Shown here piece after piece: positions 1 through 6,713 of a DNA stretch of 12,332 nt. Source of the stretch: JBCDCP01 sp039181495 (GTDB lineage: Bacteria > Pseudomonadota > Alphaproteobacteria > Rhizobiales > Tepidamorphaceae); NCBI GenBank assembly GCA_039181495.1, contig JBCDCP010000089.1, forward strand, positions 1 to 12,332. The letters are read 5' to 3'. The notes under the pieces are model-generated. The model made no database searches. It saw only the letters and a list, made by a program, of their open reading frames with translations, and was not told the origin of the DNA. The position numbers and the translations under genes were made by a program. Every line of letters starts with the position of its first letter. The first letter of the stretch is position 1.

Positions 1-378
1 GTCGATAACGGCCTTCAGGCGGAGATCGAGCGTTTCCGGCCCCAGCTTGATCTTGGCGTTCCAGGGCAGCTTGTTGCGATCGATAATGATGCCGCGCTGA
101 TGCTGCGGGTTCTTGTGGAACACATCTATGCACTGACCCACCAGCCTGTCCGGATCAACGGTCTCCGGCAGAAGATCGCGAATGCTGTGAAGCGTCTCGA
201 CCGAAGTCTTGTTGGCGTAGGTGATCACGCCGGTTTCCGGATCCGCCAACATCACGTTGATCGGCATGCAGTCCAGCATCGCCTCGATTGCCTCTCGGCT
301 GAGCTTGATTGTTCCTTCAGTTGGATTGTTCTGAGGGAGCTCTGCCTGCTGGCTCGAACGTCTGGAAAACAACTGCAT
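1..378 (-). CDS. PAS-domain protein, probably soluble chemotaxis transducer (partial, C-terminus off window)
   Basis: Reading the minus strand from the ATG at 378 gives 126 codons open to the window edge. After about 28 polar residues comes a PAS-like segment: AIEAMLDCMPINVMLADPE (about 29-47), then GVITYANKTSVETLHSI and a downstream IDVFHKNPQHQRGI. This wording (MPINVMLAD, TYANKTSVETL, DVFHKNPQHQR) is typical of PAS domains at the start of membrane-free methyl-accepting chemotaxis proteins in alphaproteobacteria, where PAS senses a ligand or redox state and the missing C-terminus would carry the signalling coiled coil. No signal peptide or membrane segment is seen in the visible part. A weak purine-rich ribosome site (AAGAAGAG) lies about 10 bases before the start. 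The full architecture cannot be seen; a PAS-containing kinase or cyclase is the alternative. The gene is divergent from yebC. Confidence 0.75.
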   Translation of the reverse strand, partial: MQLFSRRSSQQAELPQNNPTEGTIKLSREAIEAMLDCMPINVMLADPETGVITYANKTSVETLHSIRDLLPETVDPDRLVGQCIDVFHKNPQHQRGIIIDRNKLPWNAKIKLGPETLDLRLKAVID

Positions 379-638
379 GGTGCCGTGTCTCTTCTTTCTG
401 AAGTCCGGCCAGAGACCGGATGAGGTGGTGTGGTGTTTCAAGCTTTTAGGAAATGCCACGGGGGTTAATGCGAACTGAAACGTCCCATCCGTATGACTGC
501 TGAATCGTGTTTTTACAGACATTCTAAACAGCGACCGCCTCGACGCCCGCAGGACGTCTGGACGTTTCACGGCGACCTGGCCTAAAAGGCGAGGACGCAT
601 TCATTCGCACACGCAGTGTTCCGACGGAGACTTCGGAG

Positions 639-1388
639 ATGGCCGGGCATTCACAGTTCAAGAACATCATGCACCGCAAGGGCCGGCAGGATGCTGCCCG
701 CTCGAAACTTTTCTCCAAACTGTCCAAGGAAATCACCGTTGCGGCCAAGGTCGGCGGACCTGACATCGATGGAAACCCCCGGTTGCGTCTGGCGGTTCAG
801 GCGGCGCGGGCCCAGTCGATGCCCAAGGACAACATCCAGCGCGCGATCAACAAATCCACCGGCGGTGACGCCGACGATTATGAGGAAATCCGTTACGAGG
901 GTTACGGGCCCGGCGGGGTTGCCGTCATCGTCGAGGCGCTGACCGATAATCGTAACCGGACGGCCAGCAATGTTCGGGCGACATTTTCCAAGAATGGCGG
1001 AAATCTGGGCGAGACCGGCTCGGTCTCGTTCATGTTCGATCGTGTCGGCGAGATCGTCTTCGCGGTGGATGTGGGCGACGCCGATACCGTTCTTGAAGCG
1101 GCAATCGAAGCCGGTGCTGAAGATGTTGCCAGCGATGCCAACGGTCACACCATTCTGTGCGGGTTCGGGGATGTCAGCGATGTGGCGACTGCGCTGGAAG
1201 CCGCATTGGGAGAGCCGCAATCGGTGAACATCGTCTGGAAGCCGCAGAACGGGATTGAGGTCGACGAGGCCAAGGCGCAAACGCTGATGAAGCTGATGGC
1301 GGCGCTCGACGATGACGATGATGTCCAGAATACTTACGCCAATTTCGAGATTTCTGACGAAGTTATGGAGAAATTGACGGCGGCCTGA
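639..1388 (+). CDS. yebC: YebC/PmpR/TACO1 family protein
   Basis: The 249-residue product is full length for the family and opens with the diagnostic MAGHSQFKNIMHRKGRQDAA, followed by a basic helix (RSKLFSKLSKEI, about 21-32) and the conserved MPKDNIQRAI (61-70) and EGYGPGG (87-93) segments. The family was long annotated as a DNA-binding regulator. Work on bacterial and mitochondrial (TACO1) homologues points instead to a cytoplasmic role on the ribosome, helping translation through proline-rich stretches. Which role applies here is not shown by the sequence. The start is set by the family N-terminus and by ACGGAGA about 9 bases upstream (624-630). In many alphaproteobacteria yebC stands directly before ruvC; here a fasciclin gene lies between. 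A hairpin overlaps the stop codon. Confidence 0.95.
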   Translation: MAGHSQFKNIMHRKGRQDAARSKLFSKLSKEITVAAKVGGPDIDGNPRLRLAVQAARAQSMPKDNIQRAINKSTGGDADDYEEIRYEGYGPGGVAVIVEALTDNRNRTASNVRATFSKNGGNLGETGSVSFMFDRVGEIVFAVDVGDADTVLEAAIEAGAEDVASDANGHTILCGFGDVSDVATALEAALGEPQSVNIVWKPQNGIEVDEAKAQTLMKLMAALDDDDDVQNTYANFEISDEVMEKLTAA

Positions 1389-1414
1389 TGCTTTGCACCA
1401 TGGAGTGTAAGCAT
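1388..1414 (+). terminator. possible weak hairpin terminator after yebC
   Basis: ATGCTT and GCAC pair with GTGT and AAGCAT around the six-base loop CATGGA, with one bulged T and one G-T pair, starting on the last base of the yebC stop codon. No run of T follows, so intrinsic termination is uncertain. It could instead protect the 3' end of the transcript or be chance. Confidence 0.35.
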
Positions 1415-1508
1415 AGATTCGTTTCTATCGTCGACTTGAACTGACTCTTTTGCGCCACAATGAAGCCGCGTTGTGCTCATCGGTTTCTCGACGCCAATTT
1501 GTATTGTG

Positions 1509-1530
1509 ATTCTTAAGAGAAATTAAGAAT
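1509..1530. promoter_or_regulatory. perfect AT-rich inverted repeat upstream of the fasciclin gene
   Basis: ATTCTTAA and TTAAGAAT are exact 8-base complements separated by GAGAAA. The site is about 115 bases before the fasciclin start and looks like an operator for a dimeric regulator. It contains two TTAA tetramers six bases apart, one base short of the seven-base spacing of the CtrA consensus, and a GATTC (GANTC, the CcrM methylation target) overlaps its left edge. No cognate regulator is visible in the window. Confidence 0.4.
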
Positions 1531-1581
1531 TTCTGGAGCCTTCCCGACACAACCAGTGGCTGTCCTCCGCGTATGTCCTGA

Positions 1582-1610
1582 CGACGCCGAGCCCCAATCA
1601 CACGGCGTCG
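1582..1610 (+). promoter_or_regulatory. GC-rich hairpin in the fasciclin 5' leader
   Basis: CGACGCCG (1582-1589) and CGGCGTCG (1603-1610) are perfect 8-base complements with a 13-base spacer. The right arm ends 34 bases before the ATG and 22 bases before the Shine-Dalgarno sequence. In RNA it would form a stable stem; in DNA it could be an operator. No T run follows, so it does not look like an attenuator. Confidence 0.4.
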
Positions 1611-1632
1611 CAACATCGTTCAACGCGCATTC

Positions 1633-1638
1633 AGGAGG
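1633..1638 (+). promoter_or_regulatory. strong Shine-Dalgarno of the fasciclin gene
   Basis: AGGAGG lies six bases before the ATG at 1645, the closest match to the anti-Shine-Dalgarno sequence seen before any start in the window. It fixes the start and suggests efficient translation. Confidence 0.8.
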
Positions 1639-1644
1639 AACACC

Positions 1645-2151
1645 ATGCGTCGTTTCCGTACAGCTCTTGCCGCCGTGGCCATTGTGGCTGCTGCTTCGAC
1701 CCCCGTGCTCGCAGGCGGCATGAAGAAAGACATCGTCGACATCGCCGCGGGCAATGATCAGTTCGAGACACTGGTCGCCGCCGTTCAGGCCGCCGATCTC
1801 GTTGATACGCTGAAAGGCGATGGGCCGTTCACGGTCTTCGCGCCCACCGATGCCGCCTTTGAGGCGCTGCCTGCCGGTACCCTCGAATTCCTGCTCAAGC
1901 CGGAAAACAAGGCCACGCTGACGGCCATCCTGACCTATCACGTGGTGGCCGGTAAGGTGATGTCGACCGACCTGCAGGACGACACCACGGCTCCGACGGT
2001 TCAGGGTGACACTATTGCGATCGATCTCGACAACGGCCCGATGATCGACAACGCCAATGTTGTCACCGCCGACATCGAAGCGACCAATGGCGTCATCCAT
2101 GTCATCGATGCGGTGATCCTGCCTGAAGGTGTGACGATCCCTTCAAGCTAA
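1645..2151 (+). CDS. secreted fasciclin (FAS1) domain protein
   Basis: The 168-residue product starts with a clear Sec signal peptide: basic MRRFR, a hydrophobic alanine/valine core, and probable cleavage after A23 (PVLA/GG). The mature part is a single FAS1 domain with the two family signatures, H1 as FTVFAPTDAAF (62-72) and H2 as NGVIHVIDAVILP (148-160), plus the conserved tyrosine-histidine pair at 98-99. FAS1 domains act in adhesion or binding outside the cytoplasm; small bacterial single-domain versions are usually periplasmic or secreted with unproven partners. There is no lipobox and no second membrane segment. The gene is a single-gene unit with its own leader containing two inverted repeats, a very strong ribosome site, and a strong terminator behind it. 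The binding partner is unknown. Confidence 0.93.
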   Translation: MRRFRTALAAVAIVAAASTPVLAGGMKKDIVDIAAGNDQFETLVAAVQAADLVDTLKGDGPFTVFAPTDAAFEALPAGTLEFLLKPENKATLTAILTYHVVAGKVMSTDLQDDTTAPTVQGDTIAIDLDNGPMIDNANVVTADIEATNGVIHVIDAVILPEGVTIPSS

Positions 2152-2173
2152 GTCATGCCGATTTGGACTAAGG

Positions 2174-2209
2174 ACGCGCGGGAAGCGGGGGCTTTCCGCG
2201 CGTTTTTTT
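2174..2209 (+). terminator. strong intrinsic terminator after the fasciclin gene
   Basis: A 13-base-pair GC-rich stem (one G-T pair) formed by ACGCGCGGGAAGC and GCTTTCCGCGCGT around a GGGG loop is followed at once by a seven-base T run. This is a textbook Rho-independent terminator. It separates the fasciclin unit from ruvC and implies a separate promoter for ruvC within 2210-2278. Confidence 0.92.
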
Positions 2210-2278
2210 CTGTTGTCGCCGCGGTGGACGAAATTTGGAATTCTCGACTTCACTCGCTCGCGGCGGCACATTCAGTGA

Positions 2279-2794
2279 ATGGCTGAGACGATTCGAATAT
2301 TGGGGCTGGACCCAGGGCTGCGGCGCACCGGTTGGGGTGTGATCGAGAGCGTTGGCGCCTCGCTCCACTATGTTGCGAGCGGCGCGTGTCGCATTCCTTC
2401 AGACACCGGATTGGCTGAGCGGCTGGCCGCTCTGCATCAGGCGGTCGCAGCCGTGGTTGGTGAGCATGCGCCGGATGAGACGGCGGTTGAGCAGACTTTC
2501 GTCAATGCAAATCCTGATGCCACACTGAAGCTTGGGCAGGCGCGCGGCGTGGTTCTCTGCGTTCCTGCACTGGCCGGATGTGTGGTGGCCGAGTATGCGC
2601 CCAACCAGATCAAGAAATCCGTGGTCGGAAGTGGACACGCCGAGAAGCAGCAGATCCGCGCGATGGTATCCATGCTGCTGCCGCGCGCGAAGTTTGACAG
2701 CGACGATGAGGCCGATGCGCTGGCTGTCGCAATCTGCCATGCGCATCATCGGCTGATCCCGGCACGCACCGCCGGCATGGTGCGCGCTTCATGA
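2279..2794 (+). CDS. ruvC: Holliday junction resolvase RuvC
   Basis: RuvC is the Mg-dependent dimeric endonuclease that cuts Holliday junctions symmetrically in the last step of recombination. The 171-residue product has the usual length and the RNase H-like fold signatures. The acidic active site is visible: D11 in LGLDPG, E71 in AVEQTFV, and D143 and D146 in SDDEADALAVA, matching D7, E66, D138 and D141 of the E. coli enzyme. The substrate-contacting NANPDATLKLGQARG segment (76-90) is intact. The start is the first ATG giving the family N-terminus; the ribosome site before it is weak. The stop overlaps the ruvA start (ATGA), so ruvC and ruvA are translationally coupled. I saw no convincing SOS box, but I could not score one. 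Confidence 0.97.
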   Translation: MAETIRILGLDPGLRRTGWGVIESVGASLHYVASGACRIPSDTGLAERLAALHQAVAAVVGEHAPDETAVEQTFVNANPDATLKLGQARGVVLCVPALAGCVVAEYAPNQIKKSVVGSGHAEKQQIRAMVSMLLPRAKFDSDDEADALAVAICHAHHRLIPARTAGMVRAS

Positions 2795-3408
2795 TTGCCC
2801 TTCTGAATGGCGTGATTGCTGCCTACGGCGAAGAGACCCTGGTGCTCGATGTTCAGGGCGTCGGCTATGAGCTGCATTGTTCGAGCCGGACCCTGACCGT
2901 TCTGCCCAGCATTGGCGAAGCGGCGACCGTGCATGTGGAGACTGTCGTTCGCGAGGACATGATCCGGCTTTACGGTTTCCAATCAGAACTGGAGAAGAAC
3001 TGGTTCCGGCTGCTAACAACGGTTCAGGGGGTTGGTGCAAAGGTCGGTCTTGCGATCCTGTCGACGCTGTCGCCCGGTGATCTGGCTTCAGCCATTGCGA
3101 TGCAGGACAAGGCCATGGTGGCCCGCGCACCGGGCGTTGGTCCGAAAGTTGCCGCCCGCATCGTGTCGGAACTGCGCGACAAGGCGCCGGCCATGAGCGG
3201 TGGCGATGGCCTAAGCTTCGCCGCTGTATCTGGCGCACTGGCCTCAGGCGCGCCCTCCGCATCGGCAGATGCGGTGTCCGCGCTGGTCAATCTTGGTTAC
3301 GCTCAGGCTCAAGCCGGTGCCGCTGTTAGTGCTGCACTGCGCGAAGCCGGCGAAAATGCCAGCGCCGAGACGCTGATCCGGCTGGGGCTCAAGGAACTTG
3401 CGCGCTGA
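2791..3408 (+). CDS. ruvA: Holliday junction branch-migration protein RuvA
   Basis: RuvA binds four-way junctions as a tetramer and loads RuvB. The 205-residue product has all three domains: an N-terminal OB fold (MIALLNGVIA onward) carrying the acidic pin E55-D56 at the same residue numbers as in E. coli; two helix-hairpin-helix motifs, VQGVGAKVGLAIL (78-90) and APGVGPKVAARIV (113-125); and a C-terminal RuvB-binding domain (about 157-205, SADAVSALVNLGY) after a glycine/alanine-rich linker. The start overlaps the ruvC stop by four bases and its stop shares one base with the ruvB start, so ruvC, ruvA and ruvB form one coupled unit. Confidence 0.97.
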   Translation: MIALLNGVIAAYGEETLVLDVQGVGYELHCSSRTLTVLPSIGEAATVHVETVVREDMIRLYGFQSELEKNWFRLLTTVQGVGAKVGLAILSTLSPGDLASAIAMQDKAMVARAPGVGPKVAARIVSELRDKAPAMSGGDGLSFAAVSGALASGAPSASADAVSALVNLGYAQAQAGAAVSAALREAGENASAETLIRLGLKELAR

Positions 3409-4469
3409 TGGCTGTTGATCCGCAACCCGAGCACGACCGCCTCGTCGATGCGCTCGCCCGCGAGGATGAGGCGGGGACGCAGGCGCTGCGGCCCGAGACG
3501 CTTGATGACTTCATCGGGCAGGAGCAGGCGCGCGCCAATCTCAAGGTGTTCATCGGTGCGGCCAAGGCGCGCGGAGAGGCGCTCGATCATGTGCTGTTTG
3601 CCGGGCCTCCCGGACTTGGCAAGACCACGCTGGCGCAGATCATGGCGCGCGAGATGGGCGTCGGATTTCGTGCAACGTCGGGGCCGGTCATCGCCAAGGC
3701 CGGTGATCTGGCGGCCATTGTCACCAATCTCGAAGACCGCGATGTCCTGTTCATCGACGAAATCCATCGGCTCAACCCGGCGGTCGAGGAAATTCTCTAT
3801 CCGGCGATGGAGGACTTCAAGCTTGACCTGATCATCGGTGAGGGGCCTGCTGCGCGTTCGGTGCGGATCGATCTTGCGCCATTCACGCTAGTCGGAGCGA
3901 CCACGCGGTCCGGGCTCTTGACGACGCCCTTACGTGATCGGTTCGGCATTCCGGTGCGGCTCGATTTCTACACCGAGGACGAACTGGACACGATTGTGCG
4001 CCGAGGCGCGCGGGTGATGGGGGTTGGCATCACTGAAGACGGATCGCGCGAGATCGCCCGTCGGTCACGCGGTACGCCGCGGATTGCAGGGAGGCTGCTG
4101 CGCCGCGTGCGCGATTTCGCGTTGATGGACGGAGACGGCGAGGTCGACCAGCCGATCGCCAGGAAAGCGCTTGCTGAGCTGGAAGTCGACGCTGTCGGGC
4201 TCGACACGCTGGACCGGCGCTATCTTGTGACCATTGCTGAGAAGTTCGGTGGCGGGCCGGTGGGCATTGAGACCATCTCGGCCGCAGTCGCGGAGCCACG
4301 CGACGCCCTTGAGGATATTGTCGAGCCCTATCTGATCCAACAGGGCTTCATTCAGCGCACCCCGCGCGGTCGCATCCTGACCCCGCACGCCTTCGGACAT
4401 CTGGGGATCTCGGTGCCGGCCGCCCATGCCGCGCAGATGAAGCTGTTTGATGCCGATGAGGACCGCTGA
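3408..4469 (+). CDS. ruvB: Holliday junction branch-migration ATPase RuvB
   Basis: RuvB is the hexameric AAA+ motor that pumps DNA through the RuvA-bound junction. The 353-residue product is a normal length. Visible motifs in order: Walker A GPPGLGKT (66-73), Walker B LFIDEIH (114-120), sensor 1 LVGATTRSG (161-169), the arginine-finger segment PLRDRFG (174-180), sensor 2 RGTPRIA (221-227), and the C-terminal winged helix with TPRGRILT (318-325). The ATG overlaps the ruvA stop in the form TGATG. Only 89 bases without a terminator separate it from ybgC, so read-through into the envelope genes is likely. Confidence 0.98.
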   Translation: MAVDPQPEHDRLVDALAREDEAGTQALRPETLDDFIGQEQARANLKVFIGAAKARGEALDHVLFAGPPGLGKTTLAQIMAREMGVGFRATSGPVIAKAGDLAAIVTNLEDRDVLFIDEIHRLNPAVEEILYPAMEDFKLDLIIGEGPAARSVRIDLAPFTLVGATTRSGLLTTPLRDRFGIPVRLDFYTEDELDTIVRRGARVMGVGITEDGSREIARRSRGTPRIAGRLLRRVRDFALMDGDGEVDQPIARKALAELEVDAVGLDTLDRRYLVTIAEKFGGGPVGIETISAAVAEPRDALEDIVEPYLIQQGFIQRTPRGRILTPHAFGHLGISVPAAHAAQMKLFDADEDR

Positions 4470-4558
4470 TCATCAGCGAACAGGCGTTGTGATCATCTGT
4501 TTGCTGCGTTTCATCGTGCATTGAGTTGCCAGCTCTGGGCTTGTATCTCCTCGGCGCC

Positions 4559-5113
4559 ATGAACAAGAGCGCCAAAGAGCCCGCGACGCAGAGCCCCGAC
4601 CCGTTGCGGCAAGCGGAACAGCCGACACCGGCTAAACCACCCGCCGCGTGGCCCGATCTGGCCGGGCGGGTCGATGGTGATGGCGTTCACCGCCTCGGTA
4701 TCCGCGTCTATTACGAAGACACTGACTTTTCCGGCATCGTCTATCACGCCAGCTATCTGCGTTTCATGGAGCGCGGCCGTTCGGACTTCATGCGCATGAC
4801 CGGGCTCGACCATCGCGATCTCTATGAGCCGCGCGAGGGGTATGAAGGCGGGCTTGCATTCGCCGTGCGCAAGATGGGGATCGAGTTCTTCTCTGCCGCC
4901 ACGATTGACGATGTGCTTGAGGTCGAGACGGCCATGGCCGAGATGCGGGGCGCCTCGATGACAATCCGCCAGCGGGTATTGAAGGACGGGCAGCCGGTCG
5001 TCACCGCGGATGTGAAAGTTGCGCTGGTTCACAAGGATGGCGGTGCGCGTCGCATGCCACTCTGGCTGCGCAACATTTTCGCGCCTTTCGCGCCGGACGG
5101 TGATCAAGGCTGA
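4559..5113 (+). CDS. ybgC: YbgC-type acyl-CoA thioesterase (tol-pal associated)
   Basis: This is a single hot-dog-fold thioesterase of the 4-hydroxybenzoyl-CoA/YbgC family, a cytoplasmic enzyme that hydrolyses acyl-CoA and is a usual companion of tol-pal genes. The signature VYYEDTDFSGIVYHASYLRF (50-69) contains the catalytic aspartate D56, followed by MERGRSDF. The product is 184 residues from the ATG. The first 43 residues form a polar, proline-rich extension (PTPAKPPAAWP) before the fold, longer than in the roughly 135-residue E. coli protein. A TTG at 4526 would add 11 residues, but neither start has a good ribosome site; the ATG is preferred only on codon grounds. The usual neighbour tolQ is displaced 1.8 kb downstream by two inserted genes. 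Confidence 0.93.
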   Translation: MNKSAKEPATQSPDPLRQAEQPTPAKPPAAWPDLAGRVDGDGVHRLGIRVYYEDTDFSGIVYHASYLRFMERGRSDFMRMTGLDHRDLYEPREGYEGGLAFAVRKMGIEFFSAATIDDVLEVETAMAEMRGASMTIRQRVLKDGQPVVTADVKVALVHKDGGARRMPLWLRNIFAPFAPDGDQG

Positions 5114-5134
5114 TCTGGCCGGCGCAACGTCAAT

Positions 5135-5152
5135 TTGACCTTGCGTAAGGTC
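5135..5152. promoter_or_regulatory. palindromic operator-like site overlapping a -35-like TTGACC
   Basis: GACCTT (5137-5142) and AAGGTC (5147-5152) are exact complements around GCGT. The left arm sits inside TTGACC (5135-5140), a good -35 match. Symmetric ACCTT/AAGGT arms over a -35 recall operators of MerR-family activators, though the centre here is shorter than usual and no good -10 is evident. It is 58 bases before the YHYH gene start and 23 bases after the ybgC stop. A short hairpin in the ybgC 3' end is the alternative. Confidence 0.4.
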
Positions 5153-5210
5153 TCATGGGCATGTGCGTTGTCTTGTTGCCCCCAATACGCCAAGCCTCTG
5201 GACATTTCTC

Positions 5211-6230
5211 ATGGTTATCCTCCGTCTTCATCGTGCTGGATTTGTGCTCATTGCGGCCTACGCTCTCTTCTCGACCGCTCCCAGTTCTCCATTGCATGCG
5301 CATGAGCGCCCGCTCGGCGATGGGAAAATCTCGTCTTCTCCCCGCCAGGGCCACCTGATGTCGTGCCAGACGCGATTTAATCCCAATGCTCCGGGGTCAC
5401 GCCGCACCGGTTCATGGGTGCGCGGCGGCAGCTATTTCATCAACGAGAAGCCGGTTGTGGATGGTCAGGTCACCTGGCCGTCCGAGATTTCCGTTGCGCT
5501 TGAAGGGGATCGTCGCAACGTTCGCGCCAACAACTTGCCAGATCACCCGACCGGTGTGTTTCCGGTGTCGCGGTCTGATGATGCATTTGCCTATGATCGT
5601 AATCCCAATCCGATACGGCCGCAGACGATACTGCTCAGCCTGCCGGCCAATCCGCAGCCTGCCGCCAGCCCATCCTGCGTGCCCATGGGAATGATCGGTT
5701 TCATGCTGTCGGGCGGCGCGCTTTACAATGCAGTCGATGCGCGCGGGCGCGATGCGCCGGCCTATGAGATGCAGGATGCCTGTTCCGGGCATCCGCAGCA
5801 GACGGGCCAGTACCACTATCATGACCGGTCGGCTTGCCTAAAGGATACCCGCTCCCAGCCCGGAGGCCATTCCGATCTTGTTGGTTACGCGCTTGATGGG
5901 TTCGGTATCTTCGGAATCCATGGTGAGGGTGGCAAGGTGATGACCAATGCCGATCTCGACGCCTGCCATGGCCACAGCCATGTTATCGAATGGAATGGGC
6001 GGCATGTCGAGATGTATCACTACCACCTGACCGACCAGTACCCCTATTCCATCGGCTGCTATCGCGGCACGCCAATCGAGGTATCTGGTGCGATGTCCGG
6101 GCAGTCAGGGCGAGGTCGCCCGCCGGAGGGCCGTCCGGGTGGTGGCCAGCGACCGCCAGGATTTCGCCGCGGTCCGCCGCCGCGTCTTGGCCCGCCACCG
6201 CGCCGACCGGCCTTTGATCCGGCAGGTTAG
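5211..6230 (+). CDS. secreted YHYH-domain protein with Pro/Gly/Arg-rich tail
   Basis: From the ATG at 5211 the product is 339 residues with a signal peptide (MVILRLHRAG, a hydrophobic core, probable cleavage after A30 in PLHA). A GTG at 5163 would add 16 residues and bury the signal, so it is disfavoured. The body matches the YHYH domain of unknown function: GQYHYHDRSACL (first YHYH at 201-204), GYALDGFGIFG (225-235), a histidine-rich CHGHSH (252-257), and MYHYHLTDQYPYSIGCYRG (second YHYH at 269-272). Six cysteines in the mature part (52, 156, 191, 209, 252, 283) would allow three disulfides, and the clustered histidines suggest metal binding, which is inference. Residues from about 298 to the end form a low-complexity, positively charged Pro/Gly/Arg tail, likely disordered. 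It sits between ybgC and tolQ and its stop overlaps the stop of the convergent gene by four bases. The function is unknown. Confidence 0.85.
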   Translation: MVILRLHRAGFVLIAAYALFSTAPSSPLHAHERPLGDGKISSSPRQGHLMSCQTRFNPNAPGSRRTGSWVRGGSYFINEKPVVDGQVTWPSEISVALEGDRRNVRANNLPDHPTGVFPVSRSDDAFAYDRNPNPIRPQTILLSLPANPQPAASPSCVPMGMIGFMLSGGALYNAVDARGRDAPAYEMQDACSGHPQQTGQYHYHDRSACLKDTRSQPGGHSDLVGYALDGFGIFGIHGEGGKVMTNADLDACHGHSHVIEWNGRHVEMYHYHLTDQYPYSIGCYRGTPIEVSGAMSGQSGRGRPPEGRPGGGQRPPGFRRGPPPRLGPPPRRPAFDPAG

Positions 6231-6634
6231 CGCAGAAGCTGGATTACCAGCACTCCGGCCACGGCCGATAGGGCTGTTAGGAACATGCCCCAGGCGACGT
6301 CAGTTATCAGCATCGACCATGTCCAGCCGCGCATGATCGAGAAACTCGTCGCCTCGTAGGTTCCGTAAGCGAGAAACCCGAGGATCGCGCCGTTCAGTGC
6401 CGCAAGCTGCCAGCCACCGTCGCGCAAGGCGGGTATCGATGCAAAGTAGAGGATGCCCATCACGTAGAAGGCATAGAAGCCTGCTGCGATGCCAAACCTC
6501 AGATCTTCGGCCATCAAGTCGCCGATATGCCGGTCGAACAGCGGCTTCATCACGGTCTTGAGCCACACAGCGTCAATGCCGAGAAAGACGACAAGCGTTA
6601 CGGCATAGAGTATGAAAATGGTCGAAAGGGCCAT
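6227..6634 (-). CDS. DUF2177 family integral membrane protein
   Basis: The 135-residue product is almost wholly hydrophobic with four predicted membrane helices at about 3-24, 47-67, 74-95 and 109-133. It matches the DUF2177 pattern: an aspartate and tryptophan at the end of helix 1 (GIDAVWL, 19-25), GFYAFYVMGILYFASIPAL (52-70), the family YGTYEAT (90-96, usually AYATYDLTN-like), and a second D-x-AWG (112-116) in helix 4. The family has no established function. It is read against its neighbours, converging on the YHYH gene with a four-base stop-to-stop overlap and diverging from tolQ across 241 bases. The ATG at 6634 is the natural start, with only a weak purine stretch before it. Confidence 0.85.
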   Translation of the reverse strand: MALSTIFILYAVTLVVFLGIDAVWLKTVMKPLFDRHIGDLMAEDLRFGIAAGFYAFYVMGILYFASIPALRDGGWQLAALNGAILGFLAYGTYEATSFSIMRGWTWSMLITDVAWGMFLTALSAVAGVLVIQLLR

Positions 6635-6691
6635 GGTGGCGGTGTCTCAATTGCGGGCATCAGTATCTGAATACGGCCCCCGCACATGGCG

Positions 6692-6706
6692 GATTGCCTT
6701 GCAATC
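6692..6706. promoter_or_regulatory. perfect short inverted repeat in the DUF2177/tolQ divergent region
   Basis: GATTGC and GCAATC are exact complements around CTT. The repeat lies 8 bases before a TTGACG -35-like element facing tolQ and 58 bases before the DUF2177 start on the other strand. It could be an operator or a small RNA hairpin; the arms are short enough for chance. Confidence 0.25.
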
Positions 6707-6713
6707 ACCGCAA

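Noticed and set aside
100..423. Plus-strand open frame of 107 codons opposite the PAS gene
   Set aside because: It is antisense to a recognisable PAS coding sequence on the minus strand and resembles no protein family.
468..503. Eleven-codon frame after a GGGGG stretch in the PAS/yebC spacer
   Set aside because: Too short, with no proper ribosome site and no sign of a leader-peptide mechanism such as a terminator hairpin.
1460..1516. Eighteen-codon frame ending inside the AT-rich inverted repeat before the fasciclin gene
   Set aside because: No ribosome site and no distinctive codon run; the coincidence with the repeat is most simply due to the TAA within it.
4467..4497. Repeated TGATCATC after ruvB
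   Set aside because: Two copies of an eight-base word built on the palindrome TGATCA, with no further copies seen; likely chance.
376..6645. Similar leaders (GAGACAC...CACCATG) before the two minus-strand genes at 378 and 6634
   Set aside because: The match is short and needs a gap; shared ribosome-site bias explains it as well as a common regulator.
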